From GCA-2737665 sp044344795 (GTDB lineage: Bacteria > Bacteroidota > Bacteroidia > Palsa-965): DNA of 64,000 nucleotides. Shown piece by piece: positions 1 through 8,657 of the stretch. The stretch spans positions 47,618-111,617 of the forward strand of contig JBIJCF010000007.1 of assembly GCA_044344795.1 (NCBI GenBank). Reading direction: 5' to 3'. The first letter of the stretch is position 1, and the number at the start of each line of letters is the position of its first letter. The notes beneath the pieces are model-generated. The model was given only the letters and a program-made list of their open reading frames with translations, made no database searches and was not told where the DNA came from. Made by a program: the position numbers and the translations under genes.

Positions 1-1008
1 GGCATCTGGAGACAAATTGAAAGCTTTGCCAACTACGCTTTTGCGAAAGGACATTCCGCTAGTTACGCCGTGGAAAGTTATCAGGCCTTGTACCTCAAAA
101 CGTATTATCCTCTGCAGTACATGACTGCAACGGTGAACAACGGCGGAGGATTTTATCGCAAAGAAGTGTATTTGCACGAAGCGAAAAAACACGGCGCTCT
201 TATTCAGTTGCCCTGCATCAACAACAGCGAAGGTTTGTGCAGAACCGACGGTAAAAATATTTTTATCGGACTCGGTTTTATTGACAGCGTAGAGTGGCAA
301 ACGGTGTTACACATTGTGAAAGAACGCGAGCGCGGAGGGCCGTACAAAGATTTGCGCGACTTCATGAAACGGGCTTCCATTACCGTAGAACAATTGCGTC
401 CTTTTATTCGCATCGGTGCGTTTCGATTTACGGGTCAGTCGAAAAAGGCATTACTGTGGGATGCGCACTTCATGTTATCCGAACACAAGCGCACCACGCC
501 CGAAGCTAATTTATTTGAAGTAGAAGCGAAACAATTCGAATTGCCGCAATTTTGGTCGCACGAGTTGGAAGATGCCTACGATGAATTGGAATTACTCGGC
601 TTCACGGTAAGTTGCACACCGTTTGATTTGCTCGAAGAAATCCCCGATTGGCCGTTGCGTGCTAAAGATCTTCCGGCACATCATCGCCGTGAAGTCACGA
701 TGCTGTTGTATCACATCAACACCAAGCACACCAGCACTTCCGGAGGCGAGCGCATGTATTTCGGCACCTGGTTCGATCAGGACGGCAATTGGGTGGACAC
801 TGTGCATTTTCCTCCATCTGCGAAAGCATTTCCCTTCCGCGGTCCCGGCTGTTACGTCGTAAAAGGACGCGCCGTCAACGACTACGGCTTCATGACTTTG
901 GAAGTTCATGAAATGCACCGACTGGCCACACGCAGCATAGAAGCCGGTTCTACACGTTTGCGCAACACGTTAAGCTATTATCAGCAATCACCTTTAGGAC
1001 TAACATGA
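1..1008 (+). CDS. dnaE2: DNA polymerase III alpha subunit (DnaE/DnaE2-like), C-terminal part
   Basis: This gene enters from the left edge; codon phase is continuous from base 1, so the GTG at 70 is internal. The first residues (FANYAFAKGHSASYAVESYQ) match the conserved end of the PolIII alpha polymerase domain (F-x-x-Y-x-F-x-K-x-H-S-x-x-Y). After a helix-hairpin-helix-like stretch comes an OB-fold near residues 215-295 of the visible part, containing a GERMYFGTWFDQDGNW segment. The protein ends soon after the OB-fold, without the long C-terminal tail of replicative DnaE, which favours the error-prone DnaE2 (ImuC) type that works with ImuA and ImuB in translesion synthesis. Its stop overlaps the next start as ATGA, so the two are translationally coupled. 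The DnaE2 rather than DnaE1 assignment is inferred, because the catalytic part lies outside the window. Confidence 0.85.
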   Translation, partial: GIWRQIESFANYAFAKGHSASYAVESYQALYLKTYYPLQYMTATVNNGGGFYRKEVYLHEAKKHGALIQLPCINNSEGLCRTDGKNIFIGLGFIDSVEWQTVLHIVKERERGGPYKDLRDFMKRASITVEQLRPFIRIGAFRFTGQSKKALLWDAHFMLSEHKRTTPEANLFEVEAKQFELPQFWSHELEDAYDELELLGFTVSCTPFDLLEEIPDWPLRAKDLPAHHRREVTMLLYHINTKHTSTSGGERMYFGTWFDQDGNWVDTVHFPPSAKAFPFRGPGCYVVKGRAVNDYGFMTLEVHEMHRLATRSIEAGSTRLRNTLSYYQQSPLGLT

Positions 1009-1700
1009 AGCTGTTGCCGTTATATACGATCGCAACAGCTCCCCAATTTTGGGAAGACTTGTGGAACATTCCCGTCGCCTATACCACGTACTACCAGGCA
1101 CGCCCCGGCATGCGCTTGCCCGTATTCACCTTGCAAGACGGAAAAATCAATTGCACCACAGCCGTGTGGGGATTACCACCGTTTCATGCGCCAGACTTTT
1201 ATCCTATGCATCGTGTATTGAAAAATCGTCCGTGGAATATATTGATACGTCAACAACGTTGTGCCGTTCCTATGAATTGCTTTTTCGGAGGCACAGTACA
1301 AAGTCCGTGGTTACTGCGCGTACTGCAACACCGCGCGATGCTAATGGGCGGAGTCATTACAACGATTAAAGAGCAATCGTATTTTACATTGCTTACCACA
1401 GAAGCAGCGGATGTGATTCATAACAAAACAGAAATCATGCCTGTGCTTTTTGATCCGGAGAAGACGCTGCGTTGGTTAAAGACGAAACATATCAGCACGG
1501 TGATGCATTATGCAGATCGCTCAGGCAGTTATTGGTTCGACTATTTTCGTGTGCCACAAGTAATTATGCACGCATCGGAAAACAAACGCGAATGGCTGAT
1601 TCCGCAAGGAATGACACTACAAAACTATCGGGAACGCGAAAAGAAAATACAAGCGGTAGCATTTGAAGAAGAACGTGCGAACAGACGCAGTGGTAAGTAA
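1005..1700 (+). CDS. Divergent SRAP-family protein (YedK/HMCES-like) lacking catalytic Cys and Glu
   Basis: This 231-residue protein follows the SRAP layout. A WGLPPF segment (family WGLIPxW) sits near residue 55, RCAVPMNCFFGG (family RCLVPxxxFYEW) near 86, and TTEAADVIHNK followed by MPVLF near 131 (family TTxAN..IHxRMPVIL). SRAP proteins form a thiazolidine link to abasic sites in single-stranded DNA through Cys2, helped by a Glu in FYEW and a His in IHxRMP. Here the start is MKLLP with no Cys2, and the Glu position is Gly; only the His remains. The start codon overlaps the stop of the upstream polymerase gene (ATGA), so a role with that polymerase in damage tolerance is likely but inferred. 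It may be a DNA-binding pseudoenzyme. The gene is convergent with the vWA gene, leaving two bases between stops. Confidence 0.7.
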   Translation: MKLLPLYTIATAPQFWEDLWNIPVAYTTYYQARPGMRLPVFTLQDGKINCTTAVWGLPPFHAPDFYPMHRVLKNRPWNILIRQQRCAVPMNCFFGGTVQSPWLLRVLQHRAMLMGGVITTIKEQSYFTLLTTEAADVIHNKTEIMPVLFDPEKTLRWLKTKHISTVMHYADRSGSYWFDYFRVPQVIMHASENKREWLIPQGMTLQNYREREKKIQAVAFEEERANRRSGK

Positions 1701-1702
1701 AC

Positions 1703-3163
1703 CTAATGCATCAACACAAAGTGATTGTCTTTTACAATAAACTTTTGAGGACCGATGGCAATCGTTTCACCTTCCTTCAATAAATGCAAATCATAAATAT
1801 CATAATCACGATTATGAAGAGAACCTTTCGTTACGCGTGCAAGGAACAAATAGTCGGGATTAGTGGTTTTAATTCCCGTACACAACACCACGTGAACAGG
1901 ATTTTCAATTTTCTTGAATAAAGACAAATCACGCGGAGAAGCGTGGTTGTCTGCAATTAAAACAACTTCGCATTCGGGATTAATTTTATTCAAGCCCGTT
2001 ATAATCGCTTCCAGATTATTCTCAGGCGTATCACCACCGGTACCGTTGTACATGCACGTATGCATCACCCGCGCTATGCTGTCGTAACTCCGCGCTGTAG
2101 TCCAATACACACCGCCAGTTTTTCCAATCTCTTTTCTACCACCGCTCTTTTCATCACCATCATTAAAAAACACAAAACCTCTGCAATTACTGTCGTTAAT
2201 GAAATTCGGAATACGCAATAACACCTGACTTGCAAAAGGCGACATACTTCCCGTGACATCTACCACCACAATGTAGTTAGTGAATTTATTCCGTTGCGTT
2301 GAAGTAATCACCACCGAATCGTAATGCGTTGTTACCGGAATAAACGGACCACCCTTATGCTCTTCCAATTTCCAATAACGCATGCGGGTGTGATTCTGAA
2401 AACGTTCGGTAACCACAACAGACATGCGGGTTGTATCGCCATAACGAGCGTTAATGATTGTGGCATTCGGAGAAGAAGGTCGCAATATAAAACGCAAACT
2501 ATCTTCCGGCGTTTTTTTACTGATGCGGATAATTGAACCGTCCGCACCAACCATCACGCGTATATCAGAACTCGAAGAACCTCCGGACGTTGTTGTCGTT
2601 GTTTTCCCCGAACTACCTGATGTTGTTCCGCTTGCTGTTGTGGTGCTACTTCCGGGACGATACAATTTCGTCAACGAGTCAATGTAAGTTAATTCTGTTT
2701 TACGCTCCTCCCGCGTCATCGGTTTGCGAACGAGCAACACGAATCCGTGGAAATAATCACGACCTTCTTCGGGAGAGTTTGCGCCTGTCTGAATACATTG
2801 TTCCCATACAATCATCGGCGACTTCAAAGCTGCACCGCATTTATTCAATAATTGTTGTGTGCGTGTGCGATTGAGTTGTTGCTGGTTAAAATCTTCCGAT
2901 TGGCGATACTTGGTGTACACCAACGTGACTTGTTCAATCACGTAGTCGTTGATATTCTTCGGCCACTCCCAAAAATTCAGTTGACTTTGAGCGAACATGC
3001 AAGGGACGTAAATCAGCATTTGTGTCTGATCAACTCGTGGAGCCGAATATCGGGCAGCAGTCACCGTGTTGTTTTGCATCTGCCCTTCGATGTATGCGGT
3101 TTGCGCATCAACACGAACTGTTGCATGTAACAGCATTACCAACAACAACAGCAGTCGATTCAT
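1703..3163 (-). CDS. Secreted von Willebrand factor A-domain protein
   Basis: This 486-residue protein has an N-terminal signal peptide ending near VDAQ, an N-terminal domain of unknown function, a Ser/Thr/Gly-rich linker at about residues 170-197 and a vWA domain from about residue 292. The MIDAS motif is DVTGSMS (family DxSxS), and a GTGGDTPENNLEA segment supplies the distal metal-site Thr/Asp. The last 45 residues form a separate small module (LKEGETIAIGPQKFIV) that recurs in the gene remnant at 20527-20808. It lies 19 bp behind paaH on the same strand and is probably co-transcribed with paaG-paaH, although no functional link to phenylacetate is evident. An extracytoplasmic, metal-dependent protein-binding role is the family expectation; the ligand is unknown. 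Confidence 0.75.
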   Translation of the reverse strand: MNRLLLLLVMLLHATVRVDAQTAYIEGQMQNNTVTAARYSAPRVDQTQMLIYVPCMFAQSQLNFWEWPKNINDYVIEQVTLVYTKYRQSEDFNQQQLNRTRTQQLLNKCGAALKSPMIVWEQCIQTGANSPEEGRDYFHGFVLLVRKPMTREERKTELTYIDSLTKLYRPGSSTTTASGTTSGSSGKTTTTTSGGSSSSDIRVMVGADGSIIRISKKTPEDSLRFILRPSSPNATIINARYGDTTRMSVVVTERFQNHTRMRYWKLEEHKGGPFIPVTTHYDSVVITSTQRNKFTNYIVVVDVTGSMSPFASQVLLRIPNFINDSNCRGFVFFNDGDEKSGGRKEIGKTGGVYWTTARSYDSIARVMHTCMYNGTGGDTPENNLEAIITGLNKINPECEVVLIADNHASPRDLSLFKKIENPVHVVLCTGIKTTNPDYLFLARVTKGSLHNRDYDIYDLHLLKEGETIAIGPQKFIVKDNHFVLMH

Positions 3164-3182
3164 GAAAGAGAAAGTCGTAACG

Positions 3183-4355
3183 TTAGTAAAAAGTTTTTCC
3201 TTCAGCAGCCATGCGTTTCAATAAAACGCACGGACGATAGCGATCTTCACCGTACTCTTCGAATAACGTTTGTAAATGTTCCACTATTGTGTGAATTCCA
3301 ATTTCATCGGCCCACTTCAACAAACCTTTCGGATAGTTTACGCCTTTGGTCATGGCTGTATCAAGATCTTCACGCGAAGCAACACCTAAATACAAAGTAT
3401 CCGCAGCTTCATTGATCAACATCGCCAGCACGCGCATCAGCATCATACGACCAAGCGCTTCATCCTGCATAGGTTGCGGCTGCACAGCACCTTCACGATA
3501 ATCGTAATAACCGCGACCGCTTTTTCTTCCGAACATGTTCGCTTCGAACAAACGCTTTTGTGTTAATGAAGGTTTGAATCGCTGCTCGTAAAAAAACTGT
3601 TCCCATACAGTTTCCGTTACTTTATAATTCACATCGTTGCCAATAAAGTCCATCAACTCGAACGGCCCCATTTTAAATCCACCAAACGTTTTCAACGCCC
3701 AGTCGATTGTGGCAAAATCCGCAATGCCTTCTTCATACATGCGAATAGATTCACCGTAATACGAACGTGCCACACGATTCACGATAAAGCCGGGAGTGTC
3801 CTTACACGCCACGGTGCTTTTGCCCCAGGCATCAATTAACGCACGCGCATCCGCAAAAACTTGTAGATCTGTCGCCACGCCCGGGATAACTTCCACCAAA
3901 GGCATTAACGGCGCAGGATTAAAGAAGTGAATCCCCAAAAAACGTTCCGGCTTTTTGCAGGCAGCAGCTATAGAAGTAATTGACAACGACGATGTATTAG
4001 AAGCTAAAATCGTATCCGCACTTACTAATTGCTCTACCTCGGCAAATACATTTCGTTTAATGTCGATATTTTCTATGATCGCTTCGATGATCAAATTACA
4101 CGATGCAAATGCCGGTAACTGATCGGCATATGTAATACGACCGGCAATAGCTGTGGCGTTATCCGAAGTCAACTTCCCTTTTTCTACCAACTTATTCAGC
4201 GTGGCTTGTAAAGATGTTTGCGCTTTTTGCAATTGCGCTTTTGCCGTATCAAACAACACCACCTGATGACCCGCAGTTGCTGCAACCTGAGCAATTCCGC
4301 TACCCATGGCACCTGCCCCGATTACCCCAATCACCGAAGACGAAATCAAACTCAT
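3183..4355 (-). CDS. paaH: 3-hydroxyacyl-CoA dehydrogenase PaaH-type
   Basis: This 390-residue cytoplasmic enzyme opens with the Rossmann NAD-binding motif GVIGAGAMGSGIAQVAA, followed by the family signature around IEAIIENIDIK and SNTSSLSI. The catalytic His lies in LGIHFFNPAPLMPLVEV, and DTPGFIVNRVARSYY begins the C-terminal 3HCDH domain; a second, shorter C-terminal helical half follows (MLMRVLAMLINEAADT). In the phenylacetate pathway PaaH oxidises 3-hydroxyadipyl-CoA to 3-oxoadipyl-CoA with NAD. The start lies two bases beyond the paaG stop, so the two are a tight operon. A generic 3-hydroxybutyryl-CoA dehydrogenase cannot be excluded from sequence alone, but the pairing with PaaG and the nearby paaABCDE and paaI-paaJ genes support the paa assignment. 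Confidence 0.85.
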   Translation of the reverse strand: MSLISSSVIGVIGAGAMGSGIAQVAATAGHQVVLFDTAKAQLQKAQTSLQATLNKLVEKGKLTSDNATAIAGRITYADQLPAFASCNLIIEAIIENIDIKRNVFAEVEQLVSADTILASNTSSLSITSIAAACKKPERFLGIHFFNPAPLMPLVEVIPGVATDLQVFADARALIDAWGKSTVACKDTPGFIVNRVARSYYGESIRMYEEGIADFATIDWALKTFGGFKMGPFELMDFIGNDVNYKVTETVWEQFFYEQRFKPSLTQKRLFEANMFGRKSGRGYYDYREGAVQPQPMQDEALGRMMLMRVLAMLINEAADTLYLGVASREDLDTAMTKGVNYPKGLLKWADEIGIHTIVEHLQTLFEEYGEDRYRPCVLLKRMAAEGKTFY

Positions 4356-4357
4356 AC

Positions 4358-5140
4358 TTATTCTCCTTTAAATTCCGGTTTACGCTTTTGTAAAAATGCC
4401 TGCACACCTTCTTTGTGATCAGCGGTGTTGGCAGCAACTATTTGTTCTTCACATTCACGATCCAATTGACGATTCAAGGAATTCGCACTTGATTCGTTCA
4501 ACAATTTTTTCGTCAGCCACAAACCACGCGTTGGCATACCCGCTAAAGTTGTTGCAATGTTCATGGATTCATCAATCAATGCAGCATCTTCAAACACTTT
4601 GTACAACATCCCCAGTTGCAACGCCTCGTCCGCAGCAACCTTATCGCCCAACATCATCAATGCTGAAGCACGCTGAAAGCCTATGAGTTTAGGTAGAAAA
4701 AAAGTCCCTGCGCTGTCCGGAATCAAACCAATTTTCGAAAACGCCTGAATAAATGCAGCACTTTTCCCGGCCACCACCACATCACATGCCAAAGCTATAT
4801 TCGCTCCTGCACCTGCCGCCACGCCGTTTACTGCACACACTACGGGCTTTTCCAAATTGCGAATTGCCAGAATGATTGCATTGTAATGTTCTTTCACAAT
4901 ACGCTCAATCCCCGGACCACTTGGGTCCACAGCTTCGGCCAAATCTTGTCCTGCGCAAAACGCCTTACCTGTTCCTGTAAGTAACACGGCACGAATAGAC
5001 GGGGTTATTGCTGCCTGATGAAATGCAGCTAACAACTGCATAGCCATTTCGCGATTAAAGCTGTTGAATTTATCCGGTCGGTTCAATGTTATATGAAGCA
5101 CCATTCCATGCTTATCATTAACTACAAAATTATTCGCCAT
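4358..5140 (-). CDS. paaG: 1,2-epoxyphenylacetyl-CoA isomerase PaaG (enoyl-CoA hydratase family)
   Basis: This 260-residue crotonase-fold protein carries GTGKAFCAGQDLAEAVDPSG, CAVNGVAAGAGANIALACD (oxyanion hole) and AFSKIGLIPDSAGTFFLPKL. The Asp of IPDSAG corresponds to the active-site Asp of PaaG (IPDCGG in Escherichia coli). The DP(S/T)GP insertion and the C-terminal KEGVQAFLQKRKPEF stretch also match PaaG rather than PaaF. PaaG converts the reactive ring epoxide to the oxepin-CoA and later acts as a delta-isomerase in the same pathway. It is the first gene of the minus-strand operon paaG-paaH-vWA; a perfect TATATTTG -7 box lies 16 nt upstream of its ATG. Confidence 0.9.
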   Translation of the reverse strand: MANNFVVNDKHGMVLHITLNRPDKFNSFNREMAMQLLAAFHQAAITPSIRAVLLTGTGKAFCAGQDLAEAVDPSGPGIERIVKEHYNAIILAIRNLEKPVVCAVNGVAAGAGANIALACDVVVAGKSAAFIQAFSKIGLIPDSAGTFFLPKLIGFQRASALMMLGDKVAADEALQLGMLYKVFEDAALIDESMNIATTLAGMPTRGLWLTKKLLNESSANSLNRQLDRECEEQIVAANTADHKEGVQAFLQKRKPEFKGE

Positions 5141-5156
5141 AGGTCAACTTTATCAA

Positions 5157-5164
5157 CAAATATA
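5157..5164 (-). promoter_or_regulatory. -7 promoter box for the paaG operon
   Basis: On the minus strand this reads TATATTTG, a perfect match to the Bacteroidota TAnnTTTG -7 element, 16 nt before the paaG start. No clear -33 TTG is present at the usual spacing. The same octamer precedes paaA. Confidence 0.55.
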
Positions 5165-5272
5165 CTCTTTCAAAGTGGATTTAAATATTTTGAAAAAATC
5201 ACATCCTTAACTCACCAAACAACCCGTCACTCCTCCCACCTATATATGGGTTTAAGTTCATGTTGTTTTATT

Positions 5273-5280
5273 TATATTTG
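5273..5280 (+). promoter_or_regulatory. -7 promoter box for the GAF/PP2C gene
   Basis: TATATTTG on the plus strand, 25 nt before the ATG at 5306, fits the TAnnTTTG consensus. A canonical -33 TTG at 19-21 nt is not evident. Confidence 0.5.
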
Positions 5281-5305
5281 ATTCGTTACATGATAGTAAT
5301 TCAAC

Positions 5306-7282
5306 ATGAAACTTTTAAATATTAAACAAAGTAATAAATTAATTATATTTTTCAGTTTTAGTTGCGCGATATGCGGGATTATCTGGGGCTCTGTTTACCT
5401 CGCATATTTCGGTTGGACATTAACTACTTTTCTCCCGTTCAGTTTTTCACTGATTATTTGCCTTTCAGCATTAGCAACTAAAATTACTGGCAATTATAAT
5501 ATATTAAAATACATGCAGCTTATCTGCATTCTTTTTATTCCTACCCTGATATGTTGGCAACTAGGTGATATTGCTAATTCCGGGTACGTAATTTTATGGG
5601 GATTCCTCAGCGTAATTGGCAGCTTTTTCTTTTTTAATAAAAATTTATCAGTCATATGGATGATTGCGTTTACGTTAAATTTAATTATAACAATTTTCAT
5701 TAAGCCCGAATGGTCATCCGACTCCCAAAAAGTTACTGAAACGTTCAAGTATACTTTTTACTTTTTAAATGTATTCGCTTTTTTCTGTGTGATCTATGCG
5801 TCATCTTGGTTCTTCGTGAACGTGGTGAATGAGAATTTAGAGATCGTAAAAAAAAGCAAAAAAAATGCCTTGAAGCTCAGTAAACGTTCGAGTTTCTATT
5901 CTGACATGTATCAACTGTTACTCAAATTATCTACTGAGTTTTCAATATGCGAGCCAGGTACAAAAAAAGAATTAATTAATAAATCCCTCGGCGATTTAGG
6001 GCGTTTCGTAAATGCTGACCGCGTTTACATATTTGAATATGATTGGGTAAAAAAAACAACCTCAAACATTTACGAATGGTGTAATAGTAATATTAAAGCT
6101 GAAATTGAAAATCTTCAAGATCTTCCGATTGATGCTATACCGAATTGGTATTCAGCTCATCAGCGTGGAGAGTACTTTTATGTTCCGAATGTTCAAAAAT
6201 TAAATGATCCGAATTTAAAAGCTATTCTAGAGCCTCAAGACATAAAAAGTTTGATCGCAATTCCGATCCCGTCGAATCGAACAAATTATCCATTTGGGTT
6301 CATTGGTTTCGACTCGGTAAGGGAATTTCATACATACACTAACAGAGAACGTAAACTTTTAACTGCGTTTAGCTTATTGTTTGCTAATCTTGAAAATCGA
6401 CTTCGGATGGATCAAATATTAACGAATGAGACTTCAAAAAAAAGTGCTCTGCTCAAAGAAATTGGCGATAGTATTAGATATGCAAAGAGAATTCAAGGAA
6501 CTATTTTACCATCTATTCACAAATTAAAAAATTACTTTGACGACATATTTATACTAAACCAACCGCGCGATGTCGTCTCCGGAGATTTTTATTGGATGAA
6601 AGAAATTGATGGAAGATTGCTATTTGCGGTAGCTGACTGCACCGGACATGGTGTACCCGGATCACTAATTTCTATGGTTTGCCATAGTACGCTTAATGCG
6701 ATTGCAGAAATAGTTCCGGATGGAGACCCCGGAAAAATTTTGGACCTTACGCGAGAACAAGTGATCATGAAATTTCGTCACACGGATGAGTTCATTTATG
6801 ATGGAATGGATATTTCCCTGATAAGCATTCCAATCGTTAAATCAGAGGAATTACTTCTTGAAGGAGTGCAAAAGAAATTTCGAATTGATCCAATAACGGG
6901 AAAGATTAACGTAATGTGGGCAGGTGCGAACATCCCATTATGGCTTCTGCAAAAAGATGAGTTAGGATCACTGCGAATTGAAGAAATTAAACCGGACAAA
7001 GAACCGATTGGTATTTACCACACGATGAATCCGTTTACGACTCAGAGTTTGAGTATTGAGAGTGAAACCATAATTTACATGTTAACGGATGGCTTTAAAG
7101 ATCAATTTGGCGGTGAAAAAAGTAAGAAACTTACCACTTTAAGGGCTCGACAAATACTGATTGAGACTTATAGCCGAACACTTCGGCAGCAGGAGGTAAA
7201 GTTATTTGAAGCATTTGAGAAATGGCGTGGTGATCATGATCAAGTTGATGATGTTTGCGTGGCAGGTATCCGACTTCACTAG
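5306..7282 (+). CDS. Membrane GAF and SpoIIE-type PP2C phosphatase
   Basis: This 658-residue protein begins with about six hydrophobic segments (residues 12-180). A GAF domain follows at roughly 205-370 (FVNADRVYIFEYD ... LIAIPIPS). After a short helix containing IGDSIRYAKRIQGTILPS comes a SpoIIE/RsbU PP2C domain from about residue 415. All metal-binding acidic positions are visible: VVSGDFYW, VADCTGHGVPG, LTDGFKDQFGG and DQVDDVCVAG, so it should be an active Ser/Thr phosphatase. This architecture is common in Bacteroidota, where targets are usually unknown. No anti-anti-sigma (STAS) partner is adjacent, so its target must be encoded elsewhere. The gene looks more A+T-rich than the flanking paa genes and is transcribed opposite to them, which may reflect separate acquisition. 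Confidence 0.85.
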   Translation: MKLLNIKQSNKLIIFFSFSCAICGIIWGSVYLAYFGWTLTTFLPFSFSLIICLSALATKITGNYNILKYMQLICILFIPTLICWQLGDIANSGYVILWGFLSVIGSFFFFNKNLSVIWMIAFTLNLIITIFIKPEWSSDSQKVTETFKYTFYFLNVFAFFCVIYASSWFFVNVVNENLEIVKKSKKNALKLSKRSSFYSDMYQLLLKLSTEFSICEPGTKKELINKSLGDLGRFVNADRVYIFEYDWVKKTTSNIYEWCNSNIKAEIENLQDLPIDAIPNWYSAHQRGEYFYVPNVQKLNDPNLKAILEPQDIKSLIAIPIPSNRTNYPFGFIGFDSVREFHTYTNRERKLLTAFSLLFANLENRLRMDQILTNETSKKSALLKEIGDSIRYAKRIQGTILPSIHKLKNYFDDIFILNQPRDVVSGDFYWMKEIDGRLLFAVADCTGHGVPGSLISMVCHSTLNAIAEIVPDGDPGKILDLTREQVIMKFRHTDEFIYDGMDISLISIPIVKSEELLLEGVQKKFRIDPITGKINVMWAGANIPLWLLQKDELGSLRIEEIKPDKEPIGIYHTMNPFTTQSLSIESETIIYMLTDGFKDQFGGEKSKKLTTLRARQILIETYSRTLRQQEVKLFEAFEKWRGDHDQVDDVCVAGIRLH

Positions 7283-7358
7283 AATAGCGTTTTACAGCAC
7301 TGTTCATTCAAGTATGAGATAGACATACCATTTTAATTAAGTTCACGTTCCTCATATT

Positions 7359-7811
7359 GTGCAATCAGTATTTATCCATCCATATAGTAGTCAAAATTTC
7401 GTTGATGTGATGCAGCTAATAAAGCTGTTAACACCACACTATTTCGCGCCCAAAGAAACTTCCGATTTCGAGTACTACCTTAAGCATGAAATAGAGCAGT
7501 ACTTCGTTATTGAAGTGAATCAACACATCGTCGGTTGCGGAGGCATTAATTTCGAAAACAACTTCACCACCGCAAAAATCAGTTGGGACTTGATCCACCC
7601 GGATTATCAAGGCAAAGGCTATGGCCGTTTGTTACTGGAACATCGTTTGCAAATATTACATGCAATGCCAACGGTAAAGCGAATTATAGTTCGTACTTCA
7701 CAACATGCATTTCGATTTTATGTGAAATCGGGTTTTGTAGTACAAGAAGTTCATCCGAACTATTGGGCTGAAGGGTACGATATGTGCATGATGGAATTTT
7801 CGATCCGATAA
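7359..7811 (+). CDS. GNAT-family N-acetyltransferase
   Basis: This 150-residue protein starts with GTG at 7359. It has the GNAT core: VGCGGINFENN strand, IHPDYQGKGYGRLLLEHRLQ (the Q/R-x-x-G-x-G/A acetyl-CoA pyrophosphate-binding motif) and a C-terminal RFYVKSGFVVQEV segment typical of the last helix and strand. The substrate is unknown; small molecules or protein N-termini are possible for the family. It stands 76 bp after the phosphatase gene and 60 bp before a methyltransferase gene, all on the plus strand, with no evident shared function. Confidence 0.75.
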   Translation: MQSVFIHPYSSQNFVDVMQLIKLLTPHYFAPKETSDFEYYLKHEIEQYFVIEVNQHIVGCGGINFENNFTTAKISWDLIHPDYQGKGYGRLLLEHRLQILHAMPTVKRIIVRTSQHAFRFYVKSGFVVQEVHPNYWAEGYDMCMMEFSIR

Positions 7812-7859
7812 AACAAAACACCTACGTGTCGTGCGTAAAGCTATCGCCAATTAATACAT

Positions 7860-7867
7860 TATTATTG
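7860..7867 (+). promoter_or_regulatory. Putative -7 box 4 nt before the methyltransferase start
   Basis: TATTATTG differs by one base from TAnnTTTG and ends exactly 4 nt before the ATG at 7872, the spacing seen at many genes here. This suggests a leaderless transcript. Confidence 0.4.
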
Positions 7868-7871
7868 CAGT

Positions 7872-8615
7872 ATGAATTTATTGGTTCGCAGGTGGCAAGA
7901 GGTTCGAAATAACTACCGGTTTCATAACGAGGCTTTGCTAAAAGACGACTACTTGCGTCGTATTCGCTCTCTGGTAATCGGTGAAGGCATGTTACACGAT
8001 GGCAACATTCTTCAGATGAATTATGCCATCCAGCATATGCCGAAAGAAGGAACTGTTGTGGAAATCGGCTCGTACGGAGGATTGTCTGCATCAGTGATCG
8101 TATGGTTAATGCATCACCATCAATGCAACACCAAGTTTTTCACCACCGATCCTTGGATATATGAAAGCTATACCGCGGAAGGACAAAAGACGAATTTCAT
8201 TGACGGCAGCGAACGTGTAACCAAAGAAAGTTACCATCACTATATGAAGTCGGCATTCATGAATGCGATGCAGTTTCTGCAACCACAGCAACTGCCACAT
8301 TCCTTTGAAATGACCTCGCAGGATTTTTTTGAACTCTGGAACACATCTGCTTTACGCGAAGATATCTTCGGGAATTCAGTGCAAACCGGAGGTTCTATAT
8401 GTTTTGCATACATAGACGGGGATCATTCGTTGGAGGCAGCAACGCACGACTTCGAACAAGTTGACAAACATTTGGCACCAGGCGGATTTATACTTTTAGA
8501 CGATAGCGCCGATCATCTTCCGTTTGGCAGCGCACGGCTCATGAATCGAATTAAACAGGACCCACGTTATCGCGTTGTGAGTGCATTACCGAATTATTTG
8601 ATTCAGAAAATTTAA
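7872..8615 (+). CDS. Class I SAM-dependent methyltransferase
   Basis: This 247-residue protein carries the nucleotide-binding motif I VVEIGSYGGLSASVIVWL near residue 58, an acidic post-I region around FFTTDPWIYE, and a CFAYIDGDHSLEAATHDFE segment followed by LAPGGFILLDDS. This is the pattern of the Methyltransf_24 group often found with surface-polysaccharide or small-molecule modification. No substrate can be read from the sequence. It ends 42 bp before the convergent paaD gene. There is no Shine-Dalgarno sequence; a -7-like box is 4 nt upstream. Confidence 0.75.
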   Translation: MNLLVRRWQEVRNNYRFHNEALLKDDYLRRIRSLVIGEGMLHDGNILQMNYAIQHMPKEGTVVEIGSYGGLSASVIVWLMHHHQCNTKFFTTDPWIYESYTAEGQKTNFIDGSERVTKESYHHYMKSAFMNAMQFLQPQQLPHSFEMTSQDFFELWNTSALREDIFGNSVQTGGSICFAYIDGDHSLEAATHDFEQVDKHLAPGGFILLDDSADHLPFGSARLMNRIKQDPRYRVVSALPNYLIQKI

Positions 8616-8657
8616 TTGTAATCTGTAAAGAATTACACGAGACAGTTGGATTTCGTC

